Source: Eutreptiella sp. 'Long Island Sound 2002'
Lineage: Eukaryota > Euglenozoa > Euglenophyceae > Eutreptiales > Eutreptiaceae
Reading direction: 5' to 3'
NCBI GenBank assembly: GCA_964036045.1
Contig: OZ038384.1
Location: forward strand, 36,272,238-36,336,237
DNA: 64,000 nucleotides
Part shown: one piece after another, positions 32,346 through 42,162 of the stretch
Numbering within the stretch: position 1 is the first letter of the stretch
Layout of the letters: the number at the start of each line of letters is the position of its first letter
Program-made: the position numbers and the translations under genes
Notes under the pieces: model-generated
What the model saw: the letters and a program-made list of their open reading frames with translations, nothing else
Database searches by the model: none
Told to the model about the DNA's origin: nothing

Positions 32346-34537
32346 TCGGATAGTACCTTGTGGACTTATGGTAGGCGCAGGCCTACTAATTCCCCCTTCG
32401 GTGATCTGGTCCCAGGGTCCTACGTCTCACTTGTGTGTAAATCATTCACCACATAGTGACAGGGTGGCCCGCGGGTTTGTCACACGGTCATTCCTCGGGA
32501 ACTTCTGCGGAGTTTTTGACCCTGCTGTCTTCCAAAATGGCTTTTCATCGGTGCATTTTTATGTTTTTTTGATTCTCCCTCTGCTATGTTTACTATAAGG
32601 TTTTGAAGCTGGTAGTTTTGAAAGTAACCGGCTTTAAACGATTATTTTTACAAAAATAACCGGTTTTGCCGATTGATAGCTTTCAAAATAACCGATTTTT
32701 TCCAAGTAATTGCCCTTTACTAACCCAAATGTCACCGTCGGCAGAAGAGAGCCCATACAACCCCGAACATAGTGATCAAGACTACGTTACAACTTGCAAC
32801 TTACCATAGGCCATCGTTTATTGCTGCCAAAGCCTCCGTTTAGTGCAAAAATTGGACAAAATGTACTGCCGAAAACACCCCAAAAAGTTTGGAACCATTC
32901 CGGATTGATCCGTTTAAATGGGTTCTCAAAAGAACCGGTTGTGCCAACTGCGTTGAAAATAACCTCCGATTTTTGCCGATAATCGTTGTTTCTGATTAAT
33001 TGGTAAAATTGGTTCCGAACCCTAGTCTACTATGCCTCGACGCCTGTTGTCACGCGCGCGCCGCCTAGTTGTGGCAACAGTATATACAAATGCGCCATCC
33101 CAGCCACCATCCCTGACACCTGTTGCAAAATTCTAACATACAATGACCTGTATGTGGCATCTAGTTCGCTTTTGTGCATTGATGGCCCTCTTATGTCTAT
33201 TGCTACAGGCTGATGTCATGCGATGACCACTTGGTAAATCAATGACAGTGTGAAGTGTTCAAACAACTTATGCACACGACTCCGGCTTACGCAGCCCAAG
33301 ACTTCATGACTGTCATCATATTGATCAACTATGACTGTCTGCAGTGAACAGGGTGTTTTCCTCAACTTTGTGTCCTGCGCTGCTGCTATTGTTCTATGCT
33401 ACAGCCACTGTCTCTGCACATTGGTGATTTAAAGCAGTTTTGATCGGTGGTGCTGAAAAAGAATCGTTGGATCGACTTTTGGGAGTCTAATTTCCCTGAG
33501 AAAACACATGCTGCTAGACAGACCCCGGTGAAAAGGGTCGATGAAGTTTTGCACATAAAGTTGATCATGGACACTGTCGCGCGAAGATGTAGTTCGTTCG
33601 AGTAACTCAACCTTGGTGACAATTCTTGCCCCCACTCTGCTGTAGACTTCAGCTATTATGTATTTTGGCTACGTAGATTTCAGCTTCTAAAGAATTCGAC
33701 TACACTGGATGGAAACGGTTTCTGCCGACAACGAGTTTCTGTGCTTCACGATGTACTCTTCCATGTTGGGGTGTTACCGAGCGATGGCGGAACTATTAAC
33801 GGTACTACTCTATCTGCAATACCCCAACGAAGCGCTCCAAAATCATTGAACACCGGATCCCAACCCTCGATCGGGCAAGGTTCATGGGCCGCCACAACGT
33901 TAGCAAGTGTCCACAACAAGTCCCACCCCCCACTGCATCCAAGTAGTGTGGCGGTGTATCGCACTAGTTCCACTGCCCGCTACCCACAAACAGTGAGACA
34001 ATGCGCAGAAGGAGTTTTGCTGACCATCGCGCATAGGGCTGCTGATACGTCTCTACGCATATCTCAACCATTATGGATTTTGGCTGCTTATGCTGAAGAT
34101 GTGTTATTCTGCCAGAACGGTGTACTGTTACATGGTGAGGCGTTACACAGCAAACGAGAATACTGTTGCCAGAAACTTTGATGACAAAAGTGTGTTACCA
34201 GTGTACTTTCTGCCTAGTACAGCTTGTTCTGTATGCTACACCCAAACCAAGCGATCGGCTGCTAAACATTTTCTGAGTGCCTATTTTTTTTCGATTACAA
34301 GATCCGGAAAATACGATAACGCCAAATTAAATGAAAATCGTCTCAATTTGGTGCATTTCGGGCGTGCTGTGTTGAAATCAAGTTTTCTCGTTCTGCGTCG
34401 ACCCTTGTTTGAACCTCGTGGACATCTTCAAGTTGACCTTGCCAAAACCTCACTTTCGTACCCAACGATTATTCATCAAAACCGACTTTTGTAGCCATCT
34501 TCGCTGCTTCAACAACGAGAGCACACAAATCTACAAC
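32346..34537. other. AT-rich region without a supportable gene
   Basis: No ORF with a recognisable domain. At 32,600-32,730 and again near 32,955 the words ATAACCG and CCGATTTTT recur in imperfect short repeats. The last kilobase is the upstream region of the ORF starting at 34,538 and may hold its promoter; I see no firm motif. Confidence 0.5.
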
Positions 34538-34774
34538 ATGTCTTTCCTTTTCGGTTCCAAAGCCAACAAAGTCACCGTCTCTAACAATGCTACCGCCTTG
34601 ACAACCAACTTTGGTCTACAACAACCAACTCCATCAAAATTGGCGACTTTTGTGGCCGCCGCTGACGAAAAAGAGGTGAAGAACGACCATGTTTACTACA
34701 AGATGAACGACCAAAAAACAAAACGTTCAATAGGAAAAAAACGAGCCTTCCGCCAACCGCAAGACAAGAGCTAA
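34538..34774 (+). CDS. Short leading ORF of the AlkB locus, 78 aa
   Basis: Starts at ATG 34,538 (MSFLFGSKANKV) and ends at TAA 34,772-34,774. The product is Lys/Asn/Thr-rich and strongly basic near its end (QKTKRSIGKKRAF). I do not recognise it. Directly before its last 11 codons lies an in-frame A AAA AAA heptamer (34,735-34,741); a shift of -1 there enters the long ORF that follows and yields a continuous, equally plausible protein (SLPPTARQELNKLAPW). The long ORF has no good ATG of its own at its start, which favours this ORF being its N-terminus. A simple one-base deletion in a homopolymer would look the same. Confidence 0.6.
   Translation: MSFLFGSKANKVTVSNNATALTTNFGLQQPTPSKLATFVAAADEKEVKNDHVYYKMNDQKTKRSIGKKRAFRQPQDKS
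34735..34741 (+). promoter_or_regulatory. A AAA AAA heptamer, candidate -1 ribosomal frameshift site
   Basis: The heptamer fits X XXY YYZ in the zero frame (GGA AAA AAA CGA), and the -1 frame is exactly that of the long downstream ORF. No strong stem-loop is visible at the usual 5-9 nt spacing. Programmed shift is an inference; mutation or sequencing error in the A run is the alternative. Confidence 0.35.
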
Positions 34775-36276
34775 ACAAACTGGCTCCATGGACTGTGGGC
34801 CTTGACGGGGACGACATTGACGTGTCTTTTGAAGGATTGACACCCCCGGACAACGCAAAGAAGCACTCCGTGACGGTAGCCCACAACCCAATTCATAAAC
34901 TAAAGGATATATTAAAGCCACACCGTGATTTTTATATTTTTCCAACAAATGATCGCAAGGACTCCCCCAATTTGCATCTATCCTGGAAAAAGTGGTCCCG
35001 AGGGCTGAAACAAGCATTCGCGGACTTGACAAAAGAGGATGATCAAAACGTGTACCACCGGTGGTTCACCATGGAAACGTGGGAGCGCCGCACCTGTGCC
35101 ACCAACCACCTTCTTTTTGCCGCGGGCCCCCTCATTGACCTCAAACGGGGGGTGGACATGGTCGTTTGTCATCATGGCACTAGGCCACTGATCCCCACGA
35201 GGGCTTTTTTTTCAAAGGATGGGAACATCCCGGAGAGGCCATACGTTTCAATCCACTTCAATACCTCACGAGACCTGACCGATCCCATATTGTATAAATA
35301 CATACAGTTCCGTGGACTCAACTTGCAAGGGGTCCTCCAAGCAATCAAACTGCCTAAGTCCCTATACACTGTGGACACCACGCTCCGCTTCGATGTGCAC
35401 CGTGACCTCCTTTGGAAATACCACCAAGATCGATATTTGATCGATCTTGGTGAGGGGAAAAATCCGACCGCGATCACGGAGAAAGCCCTTTCCAACGCCC
35501 GTGGTTTTCAAAAATTCATGATCCGAGTTTTTCAACCACAACAAGACAACATCTCCCTGAATTCTAGTAAAGCAGTTTATTTTTTGGGGGGCGGCATCGC
35601 TTTGAGGACACCACACGACAAATTTTACCATTTTGAGTGGACGTTGCCTACCCAACGTGGTGAGAGACTTTTGGAAAACATATTAACCCATGAGTGGTCA
35701 AAGACCTGTGAAATGTTTGTTATCAAAGTTTCAGACCTTGAAAACGGCAATCTATACCAAATACAAACATCCAGAGAGCAATTGGCCGCACACCCGGAAA
35801 TGGATGGTCCCGAAACTTGGAGTGTCCTCCATAGAGGTCCACGGGGATGCCTGCCCTACATGTATACGAAGGGCATGTCACTCCGCACCAAGATGAGAAT
35901 CCTGGCCAACTTGGACATGAGTGGATACCCGTGCGATAATGGGAGGAGCCCCATCCAGTCATTTGCGTGGAACTCATTCCACAATGATGGGTTGGTGCTT
36001 TTTCATGGTCCGGAAGCAGCCCTTGTCAGATTTTGGGGTGGGGGAAACTCCAATGAGAACGAATCCAAGGAACTCCCGCTCAAGTCCATCGCGGCGGCGA
36101 CATGGGCCACACCACCCACGGCCACGGCGTTTGAAATTCGGGTGCCCTCGCATGAAAGAACTTTGCATACGCAAGTGATTGCGGGCCTATTCGGCCCATA
36201 TAAGAATTGGAGACCTGCTGCTGACCCGACTTTTGCCGGCAATGTCTACCGAGCCGGGTACACCAACAAAAACTAG
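34742..36276 (+). CDS. Unrecognised long ORF, about 510 codons, upstream of AlkB-like domain
   Basis: This frame is open from before 34,750 to TAG 36,274-36,276. The protein looks globular, with even composition and no low-complexity runs. Features visible: KKWSRGLKQAFADL, a region with several aromatic residues (VYHRWFTMETWERR), RFDVHRDLLWKYHQDRYL, and FHNDGLVLFHGPEAALVRFW towards the end. I cannot assign a family; I see no polymerase, protease or transposase motif. GC content and codon use differ from the GC-rich LINEs and resemble the next ORF, with which it is in frame. The TAG is followed by AFLADNFNML without loss of frame, so the two may form one polyprotein or one decayed gene. Confidence 0.7.
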
Positions 36277-37155
36277 GCCTTCCTTGCCGACAACTTCAAC
36301 ATGCTTGAGACAGTGTTAGTGTGTGCTCAGCCCAACGACATCAAAAAAAAGCCACTCCCCAAGGCCGAAGATCAGAGCCTCACTGTTCAAACTCAGGCGG
36401 TTATGGCAGGAACCAAGTTGGGATCCACTGCCTTTGTTGCAGCCATCATAGAAGAGGATGAAAGACTCGCCTCAGGCCCCATGCGTGTACCTCAAAAAAA
36501 TGGTCTGCTAGACAATGCGGCTCCTACAGATCCCCTGCCCCTCATGTTGCCGGATGTCTCCCAGTCTGAGAACAAGTCAAACGGTCCTCTTGAAGGTTTA
36601 CTCGTGAAAGGCGACGCCATAACCTTGGACCAAGAGACAGGGTGCTTGCATGTTGTGGAAGGCATCCAAAACTGTGACACGACCACACGCCGTAAACTGC
36701 GACACTTTGGGTTCTCTCATGATGCGAGGGGGAAAAATGTACAACCGTCTGATCCCATACCGGAGAACATCGTGCCTATTATGGGTCAATGCCAACGATT
36801 CTTACGTGATAATGGCATAGACGAGGTGCTCAACCAATGCAGCATCGCCGACTACCCACCGAGCGTGGGCATCAAAGATCACGGTGAAAATTTTTTGCTT
36901 GGCAAGGTTGTTGTGATTGTGAATTTGCTGGCCACGGTACCAGTGCAGTTTTCACTGTTGGATGACAGAGGAGGTGAGAGAGCCACGATTCTTCTTGAGC
37001 GCTGGTCCTTCATTGCCCTGACTGGACACAAAAACAAACATGGCATTTGCTCCTCAGAACTTGATGGAAAAGCAGGTGAAAGGGTTGCACGTCCCAGGCG
37101 AGTGTCCCTGACATTCCGCAGCGTCCCTGACCTTACTTCCAATGAAGACGAATAG
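36277..37155 (+). CDS. AlkB-like 2-oxoglutarate/Fe(II) dioxygenase domain ORF
   Basis: The frame of the preceding ORF continues after the TAG; an ATG at 36,301 could also start it. The C-terminal 110 residues match the AlkB fold pattern: IADYPPSVGIKDHGE (the Y-P-x-G-I-x-x-H-x-D/E region), 53 residues to the second metal His in HKNKHGI, and RRVSLTFR, the R-x5-R signature that binds 2-oxoglutarate and substrate. The metal triad would be H-x-E...H instead of the usual H-x-D...H. AlkB enzymes oxidatively remove methyl groups from nucleic acids. The N-terminal 170 residues are polar with no domain I know. It ends at TAG 37,153-37,155. Whether it is a host gene, virus-derived or part of an unknown mobile element is open. 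Confidence 0.72.
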   Translation, partial: AFLADNFNMLETVLVCAQPNDIKKKPLPKAEDQSLTVQTQAVMAGTKLGSTAFVAAIIEEDERLASGPMRVPQKNGLLDNAAPTDPLPLMLPDVSQSENKSNGPLEGLLVKGDAITLDQETGCLHVVEGIQNCDTTTRRKLRHFGFSHDARGKNVQPSDPIPENIVPIMGQCQRFLRDNGIDEVLNQCSIADYPPSVGIKDHGENFLLGKVVVIVNLLATVPVQFSLLDDRGGERATILLERWSFIALTGHKNKHGICSSELDGKAGERVARPRRVSLTFRSVPDLTSNEDE

Positions 37156-38116
37156 GACAATTGGTAATGGATATTTCTCGCTCTCAGAGCTCTTTTTCAC
37201 ACGCATCACATGCAATTATAAATTCGCTCACCGAAGAAATTGGAGACTTGCTTCAGTGCCAGGTAGTGAAGTATGTTGCCCTTATCAGTTAATTGCGCGC
37301 CCTCGTCTTCCGATCTTGCCCCCGGGAGGGAAAAAACGTCACTGCCATGTTTTTCTTGGAGGGCTTGATCCAGGCCAAGTCCCCCTTAAAACCCTTTTGT
37401 TGATGCTAAGACTAACTTAAGTATTTTTATCACTCTTTTGAAGCTTTTAGTACACTTTCTCAAAGTAACTAGGGTTCTAACCCTAGCACCCCATGAAGTT
37501 CACCCGTACCACTCAACTGAGCGGAGGTATCTTCCTTCATGGAGGATGTACCGAAAGAAAATAGGCATTTCATGCTACAGGCCTTGGAGATTATAAGCCT
37601 AGTGGTATCCCACCCCAAGACCCCTATACTCAATTGTCTCTACTACTTATTGTGGTTCTACTTTTTAACTGTTTCTGAATTCAGTTGCTTGGCCAAGTCA
37701 TAATCTGTGTCTGGCCTAACTCCTTTGCCCCACATTCCGCAACAGCTCCATTTCATCCAAAAGAGTGCACATGAAGTGCTTGATGCTAACTTGGAGGCTA
37801 GAGTCAGGCCAGTTTTCAGATAAAATCTTTTGTACTATCCATTTGTGATTGAAGCTTTGTATTTAAACCTGCTTTGTCTATCTGCAGCCCTTCTGTGTTA
37901 TACTGGACTTCAAACTCTTCATTGAATCGATCCACATCCTGTTCTTGCTCTACTTGCTCCTTTGGTTTTGGGATTTGACCATCAAAAACCTGCAGGATTT
38001 CATCAAAATCTATAGGGCACTAATCAAGGACATCTTTCCGGTAGCAGAGGCAAACCCTGAGAACCTTTCGAACCGACTCTGAGCAGGAGCACAAGAAAAG
38101 CACACTGAAAAGCACA
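37156..38116. other. Non-coding; diverged relative of the tRNA-type repeat
   Basis: No ORF is supportable. GCCTAGTGGTAT (about 37,598), AAGAGTGCACAT (about 37,761) and CTGCAGCCCTTC (about 37,883) appear in the same order as in the dispersed repeat copies, then an A-rich, GCAGGAGCAC-containing end. It directly precedes a gag-like ORF, which suggests the repeat may be related to a retrotransposon LTR or leader. Confidence 0.45.
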
Positions 38117-39222
38117 TTGAACATGTTCACTCAACTGTCCTCCCGAACCTGGCCGATCAGAAGTGTACAAGTACAACTTGGCAGTGTAGCCCACCCAAAG
38201 AGCGAACCGCCACTCAGAGCAGCATCTGGGTCTCAGGAAGATCCAGAGCACAGAAGGGCGAAACTAAATCCGCCCAGAACAACCCCATTAACCATGGTAA
38301 CCTTAGTGGCCCATGGTGAAGATAGCCTGCAAAGGCTCCGCAGGCGTGTCGAAGCCTCCATCGCCCGGTCGGCCTTTCCGGCCTCGTCTTCTACCGTACT
38401 TGGAGGTGGTCCTGAAGAACAAGAGGACCTACGAAGGAGGATGGACGAGTCCATGCTCCACGAAGAGTACCACAAGTCCACCGTAGGAGAAGATGGAGAA
38501 ATACCTCTTGATGCCCTCGGGTCACCGCCCCAAACTGAGATGGGCTCCTTCCTTTATTCTGGGCCATCTACAGACATGGCGGACACAGTATCACTACTGA
38601 GACGACCAAGAGTACACGAGCACCCGAGAGCATGGCATCCAGACCTGCCGATAGCTTCAATGGCTCCTGAAAAGAGTCTTGATCCCCTTCGCCCAGAGCC
38701 CACCCATGGGGCTCTGGATCGTACGGCCGAACTTTTGGCCAAACTTCTATCCGGATCAGAAGACCCGGATGTGACAGCTCTGTCAGAGGCTGTCAAGGCT
38801 AAATTGGGTATCACTGAACTCTTACCCGGGCCAGCGCAATTCTCACCTTCACCCGGATTGAGCACGTTGGCTGATTATCTCAAAAGATCAAGGGTGTCCA
38901 GGTTGCTACCCAAGGTCACTTGCCCCAGCCCTTTTCATTCTCGTGCCAGGACAGTCCCAATTGCTGAACTAAAGGACGTGCCGGTGACGGAGACTGAGAA
39001 AAGAGAGCTGTCAGCTCTGGCACTTCTTGCCGGTGTATCTCCTTCTCCTTCTGGCCTAACCCCGGGGGGTGGGAAGATGGGCAGACCTATTGCCCAGGCG
39101 AACATCCAGCTAGAACTGCCGGAGTTCGACCCGAAAAATCTGCCCGAACGGGCAGAAGAATTTGCTGAGTTTCTTTTGCTCACTGGCCAATCCCATGTGG
39201 AAGTGGCCACCAAATGCTGGTC
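38117..39222 (+). pseudogene. gag-like fragment of a retrotransposon
   Basis: Open from 38,117; likely starts are ATG 38,123 or 38,294. The protein is rich in Ser, Pro, Arg and Glu, with helical acidic stretches (EEQEDLRRRMDESMLHEEY). It ends in a better-folded part LPEFDPKNLPERAEEFAEFL and TGQSHVEVATKC. Sequences of this kind precede capsid regions in Ty3-like elements I associate with algae, but that is memory and not a search. After Cys-Trp (about 39,222) the reading becomes AT-rich and unrelated, so the capsid core, zinc knuckles and pol are absent. The diverged repeat just upstream could be its LTR or leader. The frame is unbroken where preserved. Confidence 0.55.
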
Positions 39223-39590
39223 CATTTTCATTTATTTTCAAGAAAACCGACTGCCCGGGAAAATGATTTATTTCTCGAAAAATGCAGTACTTTTTTCGGA
39301 AAATCATGACTTTTTGTTTCCTCTACTACTCATACTTTCCAATAAAAACACCCATGAGCTTTCAATCCTTTCGAAAACCAGTTTCCAAAAACCGTGTTAC
39401 GCACAGCACCACAACAAGCATTTTTTGGTACCCCTTTTTTGGGCGAGGCCTTACGCAAACACCAACACAACAGCGCAATAAAGTGCATCACAGGGAAAAA
39501 TGTGCCGCACAAGGTGACAGCAAAAAGGTCGTCGAAGAGGAATGCATAGCGCGAGCCCTCGCGCATAATGTATCAGAACAAACGAAGGAA
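39223..39590. other. AT-rich spacer between the gag-like fragment and the minus-strand ORF
   Basis: No gene. It would be the 3' untranslated region of the minus-strand coiled-coil ORF. Polyadenylation-like words occur, but nothing decisive. Confidence 0.45.
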
Positions 39591-42162
39591 TTACTTTTTC
39601 TTCGGAACAACTTGCATCTTAAAACCCAGAGCCTTAGCAACGGACGTCTTACCCTTTGGCGGTGGCTTTGCGGGCTCGCCTCTTGGTTGGGACCGACGGG
39701 CTGGCTGCTTGAATGCAGCCCTGGGCCCGGTTTCCTCCGACCTCGGCTTCGCTGCACCTTTCTTCGCTGCCTTGCCCTGGGAGACCCGCGGTTCCTCCTC
39801 CTCTTTCCTCCTCGCTCTCCCCCTCTTCATCCCCATCGCTCTCGTCGGATTCTTCACCGGTAACCAACTTCGCTGCCTGAGGCTTCGAAGCAGTCTTTAT
39901 TTTCTTGGGGGCTGGTTCCCCACCATTAGACTTCCGCTTTGCAGGGGCCAGTGCTTCTGGAGCTTGACCTTTCTCAACAGTCTCTTCCTCCTTCAGCGAC
40001 AACTCCTCAGAGCCCAACTTGTCATCGCGAACCCAAAGAGGAATGCCACGGTTTGCCCAGTTGGCCTGCTGGTCCCAATCACCAGACACGTCCAGTTTCG
40101 ATCCTTGTGTCAGGACGTGGTTCAACTGAGTCTGCACTCTGTTGACCCAATCAGAGAGATTGTCGGTGGTGACACCAAGAAGGTACATGCGAGAATCCGG
40201 CTCGATGGACGCAATCTTGCACACCAGGTCTGTCTGATGATCAATGAACAGAAACGAAGGCTTGAAGCTCTGATCGTTCTTCAGGTAATGGAAGTGAGTG
40301 TCGAAATACCACATAACCGTCGTTATCGGAAGGGGACCGTCATCCTCACCTTCCGGCTCCATGGGGACGTCTCCGCCTCCTCCGCCCGTCCAAGCCACCA
40401 CTTGGCGATGTCGGCGGCCTCGTTCATCCCCATTGCTGGCGGTGAAGAAGGGGTCGCTGTCGTGGGGGTGTCCACCCGCTGGCCTCCGCGGCCTCTCGGG
40501 GGTCTTCCCCTTGCCCTTCTTCCGTCGATGGGCGGTGGGGCCACTGCTCCCACTGCTGCCCCTGTCGGCCTCATCCAGCGTCATCTTGGAGGAGGCGTCC
40601 CCTTCGAAAAGCTTTCGAAGGGTCTCCACTCGTGATCCTCCCGGGGGAGTCGAGCGGCGGAGTTTGGCCTCTGCCTCCTCCATTGCGGCGGCGGTGGCTG
40701 CGGCAGCCCGCACTTCGGCTTCCTCCCGAGCACGAGCCGCCTCGGCTTCCCGGGCCTGCTGCAGCTACGCCTTTTCCGCTTCCAACGCCGCCAGCTCCGC
40801 CTCCGTCTTGGCCCTGTCCTCAGCGACCTTCCGTCGCGCGGCCTCGATGGCGTCCTTCTTGGCGGCGTCCGCCTGGGCCTTAGCCGTCGCTTCGGCGTGG
40901 GCCCTTTCTTCCGCCTCCTTCTTTGCCCTCTCTTGGGCCAGCGCCTCCTCCAGCGCCTTCACCTCGGTCTCCTTGCAGGCAATGGCCTCCTGCGTCAGGC
41001 GGGCTTCCTCGTCGGCTGCCGCCCACTCACTCTTGACTTGGGCAATCGCTGCCTCACGGGCGGCTACGGCCGTGAGTCCGGCCGCAATGGCCGCCACGGT
41101 GGTGGGGTGGATGGCCATGCCATGCGCCCACTCCGCAGCCTCCTGCTGGGCGATGCCCGCGGCGCCCTCCACGGCAGCGTTCCGCTGCGTGGCCCGTTGC
41201 CGGGCAACCCGAAGGTTGCAGGGCACCCCACAGGCGCGCAGGTCGAGAGCGACGCTGCTGCTGGAGCTGGCCTGGTCGGCCGGCATCCTTCCGCGGTGGG
41301 CTGACTCCACGTCGCTGCTGGGGCCTGACTTCCTCAGGAGCAGCGCACGGGGCTTGGCCTTGGTCTGCTTGGCGACTTGGAAGTAGTCGCCAAGGGTGGT
41401 GGAACCGGGGTGGTGACCGCCATTGGCCCGTTGGGGACTGGCAGCTGGGGTTCCGCCCTTGGCGCTTTGGGCGGCTTCGGCGGCCAGGGAGGCTTGGTAC
41501 TCCCGCCACTTCCGGTCCTGCTTCCTGTCCCCGGCGGACCGCTTCTCCTTCCCCGGAGACGCGCTGCTGCTGCTGCCCTGCAGCCTGGGCTCGCTCCCAG
41601 GTTCCGGGAAGTTCTTTTCCATCATGTCCCACATGGAGACATTGATCGAGGCGCCCGACGGGTACTCGTTGGAGTTCTCGTCCTCCTCAATCCCGTCGGG
41701 GCGCAGCCCTTCGCCGGGCCTGTCCGGCCGGGTCCAGGTCCTCCAGCGCCTCTGCTGGAAGCGGAAGGCAAACCCTTCCGTCCGCAGCCAGTCCTCCACG
41801 GCCTGCAGGCGGTCGGGGGCCATGTCCGTGCGGAGCTCCAAGCTCCCGGGCATGCCGCCTTCGCACTGGGGGTGGCTGTGGCGGTAGTGCTGGTCCCAAA
41901 CCAACCCACGCAGCAGGTGTGCTGCATGGGGGTGGGGCCGCGGCCACGTCTTGCCCGCTTCTTGCCAGTTTACCATGGCAGCGGGGGGGCGTAGTTGGTC
42001 CTGGGGCCCTTGGTGGTCACTCGTTCCGCTCAACGAACTGGTCCTGGTGGTGTTTGTTGAGGCGGGTGATGCAGCACCGGACTGGGTGTGCGGCTGGTGC
42101 CCGTCAGCCGGTGGCTGTGGAGGTGGTTGACGCGGCCTTGCTGGTCGGCCGATGGGACTCAT
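39591..42162 (-). CDS. Hypothetical coiled-coil protein, about 840 codons, one in-frame TAG
   Basis: Reads from ATG 42,162 (MSPIGRPARP; MVNWQEAGKTW at about 41,979 is another start) to TAA/TAG in two possible frames. Order: Pro/Gln-rich N-terminus; a domain with VWDQHYRHSHPQCEGG and DRLQAVEDWLRTEGFAF; Ser-rich linker; a long Ala/Glu/Lys coiled coil (about 41,100-40,650); a globular part (VMWYFDTHFHYLKNDQSF, LSDWVNRVQTQLNHVL); then a basic/acidic tail with PAKRKSNGG, nuclear in style. One TAG at 40,765-40,767 interrupts the coiled coil. The last 90 residues read better in the neighbouring frame (KTSVAKALGFKMQVVPKKK, stop 39,591-39,593) than in the main frame (stop 39,649), so a small indel near 39,860 is likely. 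Family unknown; host gene or ORF1 of a mobile element. Confidence 0.65.

Noticed and set aside
33741-34494. Protein genes upstream of the AlkB locus
   Set aside because: Overlapping short ORFs without domain, regular composition or good context.
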